This document shows positions 10,528 through 22,376 of a stretch of 64,000 nt of DNA, piece by piece. The notes under the pieces were generated by a model. The model had not been told where the DNA came from, searched no databases, and saw only the letters and a list, made by a program, of their open reading frames with translations. Position 1 is the stretch's first letter, and each line of letters starts with the position of its first letter. The stretch spans positions 21,337,501 to 21,401,500 of the forward strand of contig NC_088303.1 of NCBI RefSeq assembly GCF_032854445.1. The letters run 5' to 3'. Made by a program: the position numbers and the translations under genes. Origin of the DNA: Liolophura sinensis. Its lineage: Eukaryota; Mollusca; Polyplacophora; Chitonida; Chitonidae.

Positions 10528-13325
10528 ATGGATCATACGCACGTGTATCAATATTGGTCCCGCAACTCTTGTTTACCTAATGACGCTGACAATTCAGTCT
10601 CTCTGTGCCACGGCCAAGAATTTAAATTATACATATCCATTATGGAAACCCTCCCACATGTAGTTTGTCTGCATGAAAACATTCCTTAGACCTCATTTGG
10701 ATTTTACTATTCCAGGCTACTCAGTTAAAAGGACAGATAGAGAATTCTCCCTTAGAAGTGGGCTAGCTATGTTCATCAAAGATGACATTTCATACACTGA
10801 GGTAAAGCTTCCTGTATTCAGTTCTTTTCAATGTCAATGCTATCAGTTAGCTCTGTCCTCGCGGAAGTAAATTAATGTTGTTACAACCCTTGCAACAAGC
10901 TACGACCAACTGATTTAAATTCCCTGGTCAGCACTTTGACGGGATCATATATCATCTGTGGGGATTTAATTCTCATCATAGGGCGTAGGGCTGCTCTCAT
11001 AATGATGCCAGTGGTGAAGTAGCTTGTGAATTTATCGAGGAAAATAATCTTGTTGTTCTGAATAACGGGTCGGGCACTCGACTGGACATCCACACCGTAT
11101 TTTGTTTGAATGACTTGCCATCTGCGTCGTCTTTGTCCCTAGATCAAGATTCTTCATGTGGTAGTGAGCATTTTCCAATTGTTACTAGTTTTGGTGTCTG
11201 CCCTCACACTAACCATCAGGGTAATCCTCCTTCATGGAAAATTAATAAAGCTGACTTCTTGTCATGTAAAGACGATATAGAAAAAAAATTACCAATTTGA
11301 CAACATTGCATTTGACGACATGCCAATTAATGAAGACTTTTCTCTTTTTGAGCTAAAGCAGGCCCTTCATACAACAAAGGGCTCGTCACCAGGTGAAGAT
11401 GGTATTGTGTACTCGATGGTGAAGAACCTTCCAGACCAATGCCTCAATGTTTTACTTTCACTCTACAATACCATTTGGATGAGTATGTAGCTACCCCTTG
11501 CCTGGAGACAGTCTACTGTTATTCCTGTAGCTAAGCCTGGTAAGAACCCGGGCTCTTTTCCGCAGTCATATCGTCCTATTGCTTGAACGTCTAATATATG
11601 TGTAACATTATGGAGAAAATGATAAACACTTGCCTAACTTTTTTTATAGATAAAAATGGCTTGCTTGCCAAAGCGCAATTCCGTAAGAGTGGATTCCGTA
11701 AGAGTAGATGTACTACTAACCATGTAATCACTTTAGAAAATACAATAAGACGTTCTCTTATTAACAAAGAATATGGGCTTGCTGTCTTTTTAGATATAGA
11801 AAAGGCATATGACATGCTGTGGAGATGGGGGCTTCTTATTAAAATGCAAGCCATGGGTATAGGTGGTAAAATGTTGGACTGGATACGAAGTTTTCTGTCA
11901 GATCGCTCCATCAGAGTTAGAATAGGTAGAGAGTATTCTAAGGTGGTATCACTTGATAATGGCAGAAGGAAATGATTTTTTGCCTACAGAAAGTAATCCT
12001 AAACTGGACTGCTCACTGTTTGCGGATGATAAAGCTGCTTGGTGCTTCTCTGGGAATCTGTCTGTAGCTTCAAGGTACATCCAACAGGGACTTGATGACA
12101 TCCTGAAGTGGTGGTTAAAGTCTCTTCCAAATTTAAATACCTGGGTATGATCTTCGACAGGCACTTTCAATGTGCTGCAATGTGCTGCTCTCCGGATATG
12201 CACAGGGAGTTTGAGGAAAACACCACTCAGTGTGCTTCAGGTACTGTGTAATGAATGGCCATTATACAGGACAGGTCAGTTCCGTACTTTAAATTATCTT
12301 ACTAAACTTAAGTCCGCCATTGGAAATTCGGCCTCTGCTATTTTGGGGGCTTCTGTGTATGATGTCTTATACGAAGATAAGAAGTCCAAGGCTGTATTAT
12401 CTCTCCTTTCCTACCATGACATCTTTGTATTGTTGTCTCAGGTTAGTAAGTCAGCAAAATGTGTGGTAATGATTACATTAAAAGAAATTGGTATTTGCAG
12501 ATTTTCTCCGATGCCTCGAAATGCCCTGATACTGGTAAGGTTGCTGCTGCCATAAGCATCACAGAACTTAATTATGGTAACAAGTCCAGATTATCTGACT
12601 ACGTGTCTGTTTACTTTGTAGAGTTAACGGGTATTCTAATGACTCCCCAGTTTCTTAACGTGTTTAAACCATTGAAATGTGTTGTATTAAGTGACTCCCT
12701 ATCTGCCTTGAAATTTTTAAAATGCCCGAATGTCACCAAATGCTTACCACTTGTCCTTGAAGTTTTATACCTACATGTACATACTTCTCTAGCCCGCTAA
12801 GGGATCTCTGTGTTCTTTGAGTGGGTACCGAGTCATATTGGTATCTCTGGTAACGAGCAAGCTGACGCACTGGCTAAGGCAGGCTTCTTAATGAAAGATG
12901 TTACTCATGTAATACCCCTTTCTGTTTCAGAAGTGATGAGCCAACTAAAAGCTTTTTCGTTAGTTTGTGGCAGTGTGACTGGGATAATAACACAAAAGGG
13001 AGGTTTTTCCATCAAATGTGCCCGCTTATGACCTCTCGGCTTGTGCAGCTTCCTACTAGACGGCCGATGTCCTTGTTGACCGACTGGCCTCTGGTCATTT
13101 CCCAGTGAATTCATATTTACATAGATTTAATCAGTATGACCCAGGTCTTTGTGAGACCTTTTTAGTACAAGATTCCATTTCACACCTGTTATTTAATTGC
13201 AAAACCTACAATATCTCAGGGAAATTTTTTTTGCAGATGTAATTAAAGATGGGGTCACCAACCCTTCCTTGGAATCTGTGTTCGGATTGTTACATAATGA
13301 AAGCCTCCAGGCTAATAGTATGTAG
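10528..13325 (+). pseudogene. LINE ORF2 (endonuclease, reverse transcriptase, RNase H) pseudogene
   Basis: The intact protein would nick target DNA and reverse transcribe the element RNA there. Visible pieces: endonuclease entry motif near 10665 (VVCLHEN, with a one-base frameshift next to it), IICGD near 10957 and CGSEHFPI near 11160; reverse transcriptase VIPVAKPGKNPGSFPQSYRP near 11520, motif A LDIEKAYD near 11792 and the catalytic FADD box at 12019-12030; RNase H catalytic D (12510), E (12621), D (12693), H (12834) and D (12864), ending in WVPSHIGISGNEQADALA. Between motif A and FADD the palm motif B (QG-type) is missing, with NG at 11958 followed almost directly by the ND-like segment. 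A further deletion lies between KWW-L (12107) and ALRICTG (12186). In the C-terminal knuckle the second cysteine is replaced (LCETF, 13150). The last codons run to TAG at 13323. Length is well below the usual 1,000 or more residues of the family. Confidence 0.9.
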
Positions 13326-13562
13326 TTATTAGTTCAAGGTTTAATGAATTGATATAATATTATAAAAACATAATTATATAAAAAAAAACACCCAAATGAT
13401 TCACATGGGGAGTCGATAATGTTTATGATAGAAAAGCTTCCCGAGAACTCAATCTGTCCCCGTTGAGGTTGACTGCACTGAAAACGCGAATCTAAAAAAA
13501 ATGGACCACTGAAGTTTTTAGTTTTTAAAATCAAAACATTCAAAAATAAAAAACAAAAAGAA
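13326..13562 (+). other. Probable LINE 3-prime untranslated region and A-rich end
   Basis: Non-coding sequence after the ORF2 stop, containing a 110-base GC-richer block (about 13390-13495) and then A-rich DNA (aaaaataaaaaacaaaaag). Extent is inferred from the end of coding homology and the A-rich tail. No target-site duplication is identified. Confidence 0.5.
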
Positions 13563-14018
13563 AAAAATAATTTGTCATCATAAGTGCAAACGCATGTCTG
13601 CTCATCGGATGATGAAATGTAACCTAATGGACAGCCTGGCTACATAATGATGTTGAGCTCTCAAGTCATAAATATGTCATAAATCGAACATAAAAAGTGA
13701 AGAGAAAATAATGTTAAAAAAAACCTGTTGCTGTACGGCTGGTAACGTGCATAGCGAAAGTTGACGTGAAGGTTTCAGTAACGGGTATGTGGCAACGTTT
13801 TACGCGATAATACAGAAAATAAAACGTGGAGGAAACTTAAGAAAGAAACCGCGTCGGACGTAGGAATTCCCACATAACCTGTGAAGAAAGATTTTCCCTA
13901 TAGTTATACACTGTATATTGCCTTGCAATATTTAAAGTATTGCAAACTTACGAATATTTATTGCCATTGCAGCTTGAATACAGTAGTATATTTCAAGATA
14001 CCCGGAACAAGTTTCGAA

Positions 14019-14162
14019 CCTGGCCCGTATTTATCAAACAACTTAAGACTTAATATCATGAATTGTAAGTCCTTAAAAAGCCAAATTCAGAGCAGAAACG
14101 AACTAAAATTTGAATTAGTGATTTAAGTCTTCAGACGTAATAAATACGTATACGGGCCCTGG
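14019..14162. mobile_element. Short MITE-like element with imperfect terminal inverted repeats
   Basis: The left end reads cctggcccgtatttat followed by caacttaagacttaa. The right end, reverse-complemented, begins ccagggcccgtatacgtatt and continues to gaagacttaaatc. The ends are therefore inverted around a 144-bp body with no coding sequence. Similar GGCCCGTAT-ended short elements are common in marine invertebrates, from memory. Inverted ends are diverged, so confidence is moderate. Confidence 0.55.
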
Positions 14163-16623
14163 AAACAAAAGTCTTGAATCATTTATGGAGCGGTTTTTCG
14201 AAACAGTCGTATTTTGGGCTGGCGTAACTTCCCTGGAAACACACAGTGAATATAATATAAACGACTACAACGTAGAGACTACGACAATAAGATACACGCC
14301 GGCATAGTTAAAGCGCTTAATAGGATATTGCGACAACTTTGTAAAACAGGCCCTAGGGATGTTTTTGGAGAATTCATTGACGGAAACATACATGTGCATT
14401 TAGCTGACCTTAACTGGCTTGACATTCAGTCGCACGCCCTGGTATGCTCGTGAGACGGCCAGTACCCATCGGGGTGTTCACGATAGACAGGACAAACCGT
14501 GCTTTATCGACCGACTGTGTTAGGGTATGACAGAGTCTAACATGGATTAATCATTTAAATCCACCAGATGTGCCGTGGAACTACATTCCCATAAGCTAAA
14601 TCCTGTGGATAACGTAAGCCTTGAAATACTACAAATATTCCATTTTACGGGAGTATTGGCCATATGCCGAAAAGAACACTAAATTGGGCACCACAGCAAT
14701 GGCAATACTTTATTTCATCTCACTACCATGGAAGTCACTTCATTGAACCTTCTAGAACAGATTGTCTCGTGTCTGACATTTTGTATTCTGCACGAAAGAC
14801 ATGGACCGGACAAATACGCATGTACAGATGAAATCTTAACTGATAGCGTCAACGGCATAAATTAGTAGTTGGCATTTCTTAACAAACAATAACAAATGAA
14901 TCAAAATATATCTTGGAAAAAACATTTTAACTATTTTACTTTGAATTAGGAGAAAATGAGAAGCTTTTAGATCGGATTTTTTAATTAACGTTTGCTTTTA
15001 AAAACAACGTGTGACGAGTGACTGGTGTGTGGTATTAAAACTGAAAAGTGGGTCATAAAAACATAGATGCTGTACAGCCTAGCCTATTTTTTCTCGAGAT
15101 TTTCAATCGGTACCAGAAATATTGCAAGAAGTGTTTTATGTTTCTTTCTATGCGAAGTTATTTACTTATTCATGTGATCGGTGTTGTCCTACCCAAGATA
15201 GTATCAGTGACTGAAAAAAAACACACATTGGTAAGCGGTGCAAATGTGTAAAAGATTTAGTAATAAAACAAGCTTGTCGGAACAAATGCATGGCTTTCTG
15301 TCATGTATACTTACTTATTGGTACTTGTATATTAAGTGCAACAGACCTCTCAGACACGGGTGTGAGTCATTGACAATCTACTAAGTAGGCATAACGTTCA
15401 TGTTTGTCCTTCATGTAATCTCAGGTCACTGATGCCTAAAGCAAAGATGTCTATAACAAAAACAGCCAATTTCTAAATATAAGACAATGGTTACTTATAG
15501 CCGCTCAGTAAATACATCACGGGACATTCCTGTTAGTATACATGTAAGTATATAAGGCTATTGGCGATCGTAAAGAAACTTGCCGCAAATGCCTTCAGTG
15601 GGCAAAGTAAGGGTCCTGGGCGACTTAACTAGAAAAAGCCATTCATCTGAGTGTAGTTTCTCCTAATGCCATAGTATGTAAGATACATTCGTTGGTGTCA
15701 AGTCTGTACGAACAGCGAAATATGTTCACCAACAACCGGAAAATTCCACCGAAGAAATATAAAAGTCTACAGCATGGAGAGTAAAACGAAAGTCTTTGAA
15801 ATTTAAGTCAGTCAACCAGTATTATGTTCTTTCCTATATAGATCATACAGACGGAAGTTGATTTATTTTCATTAGACATATGGCTTAAGTATATAACCTA
15901 TAGCTTATGTCACTTGTACTGTGTCAGTAAGGCCAGACGAATGTGTTGTTGTTTTAGATCAAATTTATCGCACAGCTGGTGATAGAAATATTGATATCAA
16001 CACTGTATCGACATTCTGAAGTCCGCTAATGTAAGTCCTATTAGAAAAACGCAAAAAACATGCGTGGTTGCTACATAAAACAGCAATTCATTTTCCTGTG
16101 GTGTTTAGTTTTATTGAAAATCGAACCATTTTAAATTGGATTCCCGGAAGGCCATGTGGCCTACAACTATTATAAGAATAGTATATCTGACCTTGCGGGA
16201 CGAGACACTTTTAAAGCAAGATACATTTGCAGATTGCTGCATGTATCTTTCAATGAAATCTATGAAAAAAAATTTCCTCATGTTAAACTGCGATTCGACA
16301 CTTCGTTACAGGCTATAGGCTTTCAACTGTACGTTCGTGTATTTCGACATATTTGAAATGTTTTTAGTAGCACTAAAGCATAATTATAACAGACAAAATT
16401 TCCCTTGGCACTGAAATTCACTTTACTCTGGCAATTCATGATCCACACAATTGTTTGCATGCGATACGTTCAATAATATATTTTAAATTTGGACAAACAT
16501 GGTCAATAAATGTCCAATACATTTTGATGACCAGGTGTATTAATAAAAATTCTATCAAAGAGATTTGAACAAAAACTTTTTTGTTAATTTAAATTGACAG
16601 TGAGTCATATATATCCTAAATAT

Positions 16624-16625
<2 letters not shown>
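14163..16625. other. Unassigned non-coding DNA
   Basis: Only short ORFs (15048-15251, 16136-16318, 16156-16356), none recognised. No array, SINE or inverted-repeat element stands out. A fragment near 15770 (acagcatggagagtaaaacgaa) resembles the edge of the dispersed family seen at 61.4 and 62.5 kb. Confidence 0.5.

Positions 16626-16673
<48 letters not shown>
16626..16673. repeat. (TA)n microsatellite, 48 bp
   Basis: Perfect alternating TA tract. Confidence 0.95.
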
Positions 16674-16674
<1 letters not shown>

Positions 16675-17752
16675 GGCATAAAACACCGATCACATAAATA
16701 AATAAATATAAGTTTCACTTGCCTGTTTAGTTGCAAGTTTGGTCAGTTATATCATGGTGACGCATGCATATAACACAACACACAAAACAGATCGACAAAA
16801 GATCGACAGACTGCGCTATCTATCAAAGGATTATTTCAGGCAAATGCTGCGCATCTGCCCCTGAATAATCGTTCTAAATATGTATACATTATTCATGGAT
16901 TGGCCAGAAGTATTGACAGGGATAGCAAACATCACCTTCTGAGAGAGCATAGAAACTATATGCAACCATTGTTATTCCACGCGAGTTTATCTGATACTCT
17001 AGATCTGTTTTGCACGTAGACCCTTTAAAAATTCCTTTAATTAGCTTTTATTTGTCATATTTGCTTGTTACTGTTTTCTCCAACGCGTCATTTGGTTGGC
17101 ACCAAAACCTCTGTCAACTATCCATCAAGCTGATTCAGTCGATTCTATTTGTCTTGGGTTGGGCGAGGTGACAGTGATATATCAGTAATTCTACGTTAAC
17201 TTGGACGCCAACAGGACTGGTATCTACGATACAGGTTCAAATACTGACATGAAATACGGGTTGCAGTGTGACCGCTTGAACACAGTCAAAAACATGATTA
17301 CTAATATCACAAAAATTATCAGTTACGATAAACTTTTAGGCTAATTTCTCTCTTCACAAATCCCTTATGATTCACTTCACGCTTTAATTGAATAAAAGAG
17401 AAAAAATGAGAGTATAACATTCGCTAAGTTGTTTTGAACTGATGCGTGGATTAACATGTTTAGTTAAATTGTCGCATTAAAGGGTATCTACATCCTTGTG
17501 ACAGTAAAATAAACTGTGAAGTAAACTAATCAGAAGTGGAAGTTAGCTTCGAGTTACAGACTAAGTTTCCTGACCTGCCTAAGTGTATTTACCTTTACAG
17601 GTGAATCTATTGATCTAAGTGGGCTTGATAAAGTTTAGAATTGAACTGAATATAGCAACAGTGAACAACACCAACAGATCATATATCTATCCCCATGAAG
17701 GTATGAAAGATACAAAGTGTGAAAACATTACCTACATATAGTACGCAATAAT
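16674..17752. other. Unassigned non-coding DNA
   Basis: No ORF of note and no recognised repeat between the TA tract and the SINE that starts at 17753. Confidence 0.5.
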
Positions 17753-18120
17753 GGAAGATATGTGAGTGAGTGAGTGCTTGGGGTTTAACGTCGTTCTCAA
17801 CAATTTTTCAGTCATATGACGACGAAGGAATCATTAGGGTGCATGTAGTGTAATGTGCCTCCTTGTTGCAGGACGGATTTCCACCGCTCTTTTATTTAGT
17901 GCTGCTTCACTGAGACGACTTACCGAAGGCAAGTAAGCCGCGCCGCCCGAGCCATTATACTGATACGGATCAACCAGTCGTTGCACTATCCCCTTCATGC
18001 TGAACGCCAAGCAAGGAAGTTACAACTTCCTCTTTTAAAGTCTTAGGTGTGACTCGATCAAGGATTGATCCTGGATCTACCGGTCCCCGAAGCGGACGCT
18101 CTGCCAACTTGGAAGCTATG
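17753..18120 (-). mobile_element. SINE family 2, near-complete copy with target-site duplications
   Basis: The body is 17763-18110. On the minus strand it starts in a tRNA-like head (aagttggcagagcg as an A-box remnant, ggatcaatcctt as the B box, with cgcttcgggg between) and ends in cactcactcactca. It is bounded by ggaagatatg (17753-17762) and ggaagctatg (18111-18120), a 10-base duplication with one mismatch, as expected for LINE-mediated insertion. The head stops inside the A box, so this copy is probably slightly 5-prime truncated and not transcribable from its own promoter. Four other fragments of the family occur in the window. Confidence 0.85.
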
Positions 18121-18256
18121 TATTCAATATAGATGTAATCTTGTAGTTGGGTTTGGTGAGTGGCATTTTATGGCAGAGAGAATGTTTAGGAGCGTTCCAA
18201 TGTAGAAATTGGGCGGTGGTTTGGGTGTCCGGAACCCGAGATTACGAAGCTATCTT

Positions 18257-18810
18257 AGACTTAGTCAAAATTTTAGTAGTTAAATTATGTATGTTCCCTT
18301 CCGTTATTTCAGCTGAAATTTGTTGTGCAATGACTTACCCAGAAATTACGTTGTCAAGCAATATTTTGACCTTCTTACATCAAAAATATCAATTTTGAAC
18401 TGACTTGAAATTTTGACTTATGTCTAAGATCGCTTTGTGATCCCAGGGCCAAGAACCCAGCAGTTGACTCGTGAAGATCGACTACTGAAATCAGTGTGTG
18501 TATAAGCGGATGTCCATATTTGGTCAGAGCCCAGGCCTCGAGATAATTAAGACATCATAGACTCGAGTTAAAACTTTAATCATTAAATTAGGTATGTTCC
18601 ATTCCGTTATTTAGGTAGCATTTGTTGCACAATAACTGACCCAAAATTTATGTGTCAAGCAATATTCTGACCCTGTTACATCATAGATAACAAACTTACC
18701 CAGAATTTTGTGTCAGGCAATATTTTGACCTTGATGAATCAGAGATAACAATTTTAAAGAGATCTGAAAATTTGACTCAAGCCCAAGATCCTTTCGTGAT
18801 CTCCAAGCTT
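18257..18810. repeat. Direct tandem duplication, about 300-bp unit
   Basis: Unit 1 (from about 18257) and unit 2 (from about 18558) share, in order, a tta-at-tatgttcc-ttccgttatt block, -ttgttg-acaat-actta/gaccca, tgtcaagcaatatt-tgacc and a ttgac-ca-g-c-aagatc--ttcgtgatc block. Unit 2 contains an extra internal repeat of the acccagaattttgtgtcaggcaa segment. An 83-codon ORF overlapping unit 1 (18147-18398) has no recognisable domain. Confidence 0.75.
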
Positions 18811-19194
18811 GGGCTGTTGTGAAAAAAACATGCCACTCGGGATTCTATACCTCAGTCGGAGTAAGAATACGGCGTTAGGGGATGTAGTAGTGATTGGAAA
18901 TACAGATCTCTACCTAGAAACCTAACCGCCGTGCAATATTTTCTTAAGGCCTGCGTAAAAGATCCATCAAATCCTTGGCTCCCTTTAACACGTCAGACTT
19001 GTCGTGCTTTAACAATTTAATGCTGCGTTGATTAAAGTAAAATCGTTGTCTTAAAGACGCAAGTTGTATGCCAAGAAACCTGAGTGTTACGAACACTTCA
19101 TTGAAGTTACGTCGGTGGTGTGGTTTCTTAAAGCGTAGCAGTTCCGCAATCGACATAAGTATCACACTGCCTTATATAACGGTAGGTCGATGTA

Positions 19195-19795
19195 TTAATG
19201 CGTTTTGTGCCTAAACGCTGGGTATTAATAAAGAAAGATGCCAAATACTGGGCGGTGATGGGCAAAGCGCTAAACGTCGGGCGCTGATAGACAAAAATGC
19301 TAAATGCTGGGCGATGATTGACACAGGCACTAAAGGCTGCACACTTATCACCAGACACATTAAAACCCTGGCACTGATAGACAAAGCGCTAAATGGTAGG
19401 CATAGATATTAGGTGCTAAATACTGATTGGGCTACCGCCAGAAAGTTGCAGACAATTAAATATTGGGCGATGATACATGTAGTCAAATACGCTAAATGCT
19501 GAGCGATGCTAATGTAGGCAAATGTGCTAAATGCGGGGCGATGATGCATGTAGACAAATACGCTAAATGCTGAGCGATGATAATGTAGGCAAATGTGCTA
19601 AATGCGGGGTGATGATACATGTAGGCAAAGGCGCTGAATGCTGGTCGATAATACACGTTTAGGCAAAAACGCTAAAGTGCCGGGCGATGATGCATGTAGG
19701 CAAATACGTTAAATGCCAAATTTTGGGCGCTGGTAGGCAACATTGCTAAATTCTGGTGGGATAAGACGCTAAATGATGGGACTAAGATGCTAGGC
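19195..19795. repeat. Minisatellite, alternating 35/36-bp units
   Basis: The core unit is ctaaatgctgagcgatga plus atgtaggcaaat and a variable end. In the best-preserved part the unit starts at 19492, 19527, 19563 and 19598, giving spacings of 35, 36 and 35. Two alternating versions (ctaaatgctgagcg and ctaaatgcggggcg) form a 71-bp higher-order unit. Flanking units, from gcctaaacgctggg near 19207 to about 19795, are increasingly diverged. Confidence 0.85.
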
Positions 19796-20340
19796 CGGCG
19801 AAGATGTTTTATTTATGTTCAATCCTGTTGTCGATATATGAGACAGTACTTTGATTACATGTGCAAACTTTCCGTTATGATGTTTGAAAAATGACGCATT
19901 CTTCTTGGGAAAGAATTCACAAGAATTATTGGTATATCCAAACAGTCCATGTTTGATCAGGCGAATGGAACAAACGGTCTAATCACCCATATAACTCTTA
20001 GATCTTGTTTTTGTTCAGTCCATTTCCTGGAAAAGACGCGGTTCCATTCAAGAGTATCAGTCCGTGAGTGTGTGTGGAGGGGTAAACTGTCAGGGTCACA
20101 TCAATACACTGACACCCTCTACGAGGCACTGTCAGCGATTCCTTAGAAAGGCTGCTTAATTGAGCATTCTCTGTCCCTGTGAATTGACGTCATTTCAGGT
20201 TCATCTTTCGACAATCAGGGTTGATTTACAACGCCTGAATTTGACATTTCTCAAGAAGGACAATGGGGATTCCATGAATAAATTGCAAATGAAAACCGAG
20301 CGATTCTGATAGGCCAACAAAAGGTATAAAACTGCAGGAT

Positions 20341-20760
20341 TTGTGTAACTTGTAACAGTGAATGTCGCTCCTACATGCCACCAGCGCCGTTGTAACAGTG
20401 AATGTCACTTCTGCATGCTTTTCTGGCGTCCTTGTAACAGTGAATATCGCTTTTACTAGCTTCCGGCGTCCTTGTAACAGTGGCTGTAGCTTCTTCACGC
20501 TACTGGGGCTTTTCCAATGGTACATACCCCTTCTACATGTGACATTTCCTTACGTTTCATCTGCTTCTGTAACAATAAATATCTCGTCTATATAAGTCTT
20601 AATGACTCTCTTGCAACAATGTCACCTCTATCTGACCAGTGCCCTTGTACCAGTAAATGTCATTTCTATCTGTCCAGTGCCCTTGTAACAGTACACATCT
20701 CCTCAACATCTGGCCAGTACCTTTGTAAGTGTAAATGTTGCTACTACCGGTGACGATTGA
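20341..20760. repeat. Degenerate minisatellite, about 40-bp unit
   Basis: The unit begins with cttgtaacagtgaatgtc. Successive units at the left are 40, 42 and 40 bases, then become diverged with indels, recovering around 20640-20730 (cttgtaccagtaaatgtca, cttgtaacagtacacatct). Traces continue to about 20930. Two unrecognised ORFs here (20362-20595, 20517-20753) are array by-products. Confidence 0.8.
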
Positions 20761-20976
20761 CCAAGAATAAATGGTTAAAGTTGCATGTACGTGTGACCAA
20801 TGTCTTTCATCATGCGGTTTAATTCTTTGTGCATCCTTTTAACATTTTACATAGTTTATACGTTCGACCTCATCGTAAGAGTGAATGTGCCTTCTTTGTG
20901 CCATCTGGTGTCTTGGTAAAATAGATGGCTGTTTCTGTGCACAAGCTCTCTGCGATTTCGTCTTTTTATATCATAT

Positions 20977-20983
20977 CTATCTA

Positions 20984-21035
<52 letters not shown>
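20977..21035. repeat. Compound (CTAT)n(AT)n microsatellite
   Basis: Three CTAT units followed by about 48 bases of alternating AT. Confidence 0.95.
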
Positions 21036-21036
<1 letters not shown>

Positions 21037-22376
21037 CGTAGTAGAGGAATACCGGAATTCTTGGTGAATTACATGAGCGTTCGATTAATACCAACCAATT
21101 CATAAACGTGTGAAGGGTAACCCAGTAGCATTCATTGCAAGTCAGAATTCAACGAAAGAGAACATTGGTTTTACTGTATAATTCACTGTTCAACTGGAGA
21201 CGATTGGTCTCTTTCTGAGTTATGCCCAATTTGTTGTTTTGAATGTTTCAGAATAATGTAAGCAAGGCAATTGTGGAACGCCAGTTTTGATGCTCTTCTC
21301 AATACGCATTTTATAAATAAACGAGTAGAGCAAAGTCAACAGCTGCAGTTTGTAACACTAACAGAACAGATGGTCAGTGAATTAAAAGCAAGAATTAGAC
21401 ATAGGGATTGAGGAGATCAATAAGTACAAGAAATTGTGCTTTCATGATTTTTGATTAAATAAGTAACAGACAATTTCTTTCAAACAGATACTTACCTGCA
21501 CATGGGAATGTAAGATGCAGCGAACTGTACCAGAACAGAAATAAAGGAGCCGGAAAGGGCTTCACGTCTCGTAGCTAGGTTGTCTCTCGTTAATAATCTT
21601 GCCAGGAAGTAACACTAGGTGCGCATAGACGCAGTCGATGGAGCATTTGCTCAAGAAATCATCCCAAAATTATTAAGTGAGGGATGAAAATTAGAGTCCA
21701 GGGCGACTCATACCGCAGTTGTTTGAATAGAGCGTCGTGTCCGGAGGTCGGAAAGGGGTTTAGTATCAAGAAATATTTGCCCTATCGACAAGCGTACCTG
21801 ACTCTAAGAATGACACATGCGGAGCAGATGTTTTCTCAGGTCGCGGGTCGATGGAGAATAAAATTCAATTTACTTTATTCTGTGTGTTGAGACGATATTC
21901 AATTAGCCAATATCTCCTCGTGTGTGATACAGCTTGTTACTGTGAAGCGTGCCCGCGTTTAGCGCCTAGACGGTATCAATGCTCCACTGCTGTTCCACAT
22001 TGATTTCAATATATTCATATTGGATCCAGCGCTCTCTGAGGTATTCAACAAGTCCACACGAGTCAGAAACACGCCATATGAATATTGTTAGCCAAGTGCA
22101 TACTTTCATCAATGCGGGAATCGAACAAACAATTTTATTTTCCAGGATGTAACATGTGTTCCCCTAAAGCCGGATTGCACCATTCAGAAGATATAGCTTT
22201 CAGAGATTTCAGTGTTGTTAAGAAGGTGTAGTTTACGCGGTGCACATATGTATTTCTGTTCAAACAGATCAGCATAAAGCTATTTCCAAAAGGATGTGAT
22301 ATGTCTATATAGAAAACATCCTGATTAGACTTTCAGTACAATATTTTGGTGCAACAGGGAGGTAAACCAGTCTCTT
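21036..22376. other. Unassigned non-coding DNA
   Basis: Short ORF 21684-21890 is unrecognised. No arrays or inverted-repeat elements are apparent. Confidence 0.5.

Larger units (their letters stand above)
9300..13562 (+). mobile_element. Decayed non-LTR retrotransposon (LINE), I/Jockey-type with RNase H
   Basis: The remnant encodes, in order, a gag-like ORF1 with three zinc knuckles (9327-10476), an APE-type endonuclease (about 10630-11290), a reverse transcriptase (about 11340-12170), an RNase H domain (about 12490-12895) and a C-terminal zinc-knuckle region (about 13090-13215), followed by an A-rich 3-prime end. RNase H plus knuckle-bearing ORF1 points to the I group (I or Nimb-like), but clade assignment needs a tree. 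Reading frame changes many times, stops are frequent and at least two ORF2 segments are missing, so the copy is dead. The 5-prime boundary and target-site duplications could not be located. Confidence 0.9.

Noticed and set aside
11598-11975. Functional reverse transcriptase gene
   Set aside because: It contains motif A only. The catalytic FADD box is in another frame and motif B is missing.
16626-21035. Origin or matrix-attachment region at the TA tracts
   Set aside because: Pure dinucleotide microsatellites. Nothing else in the context supports a functional site.
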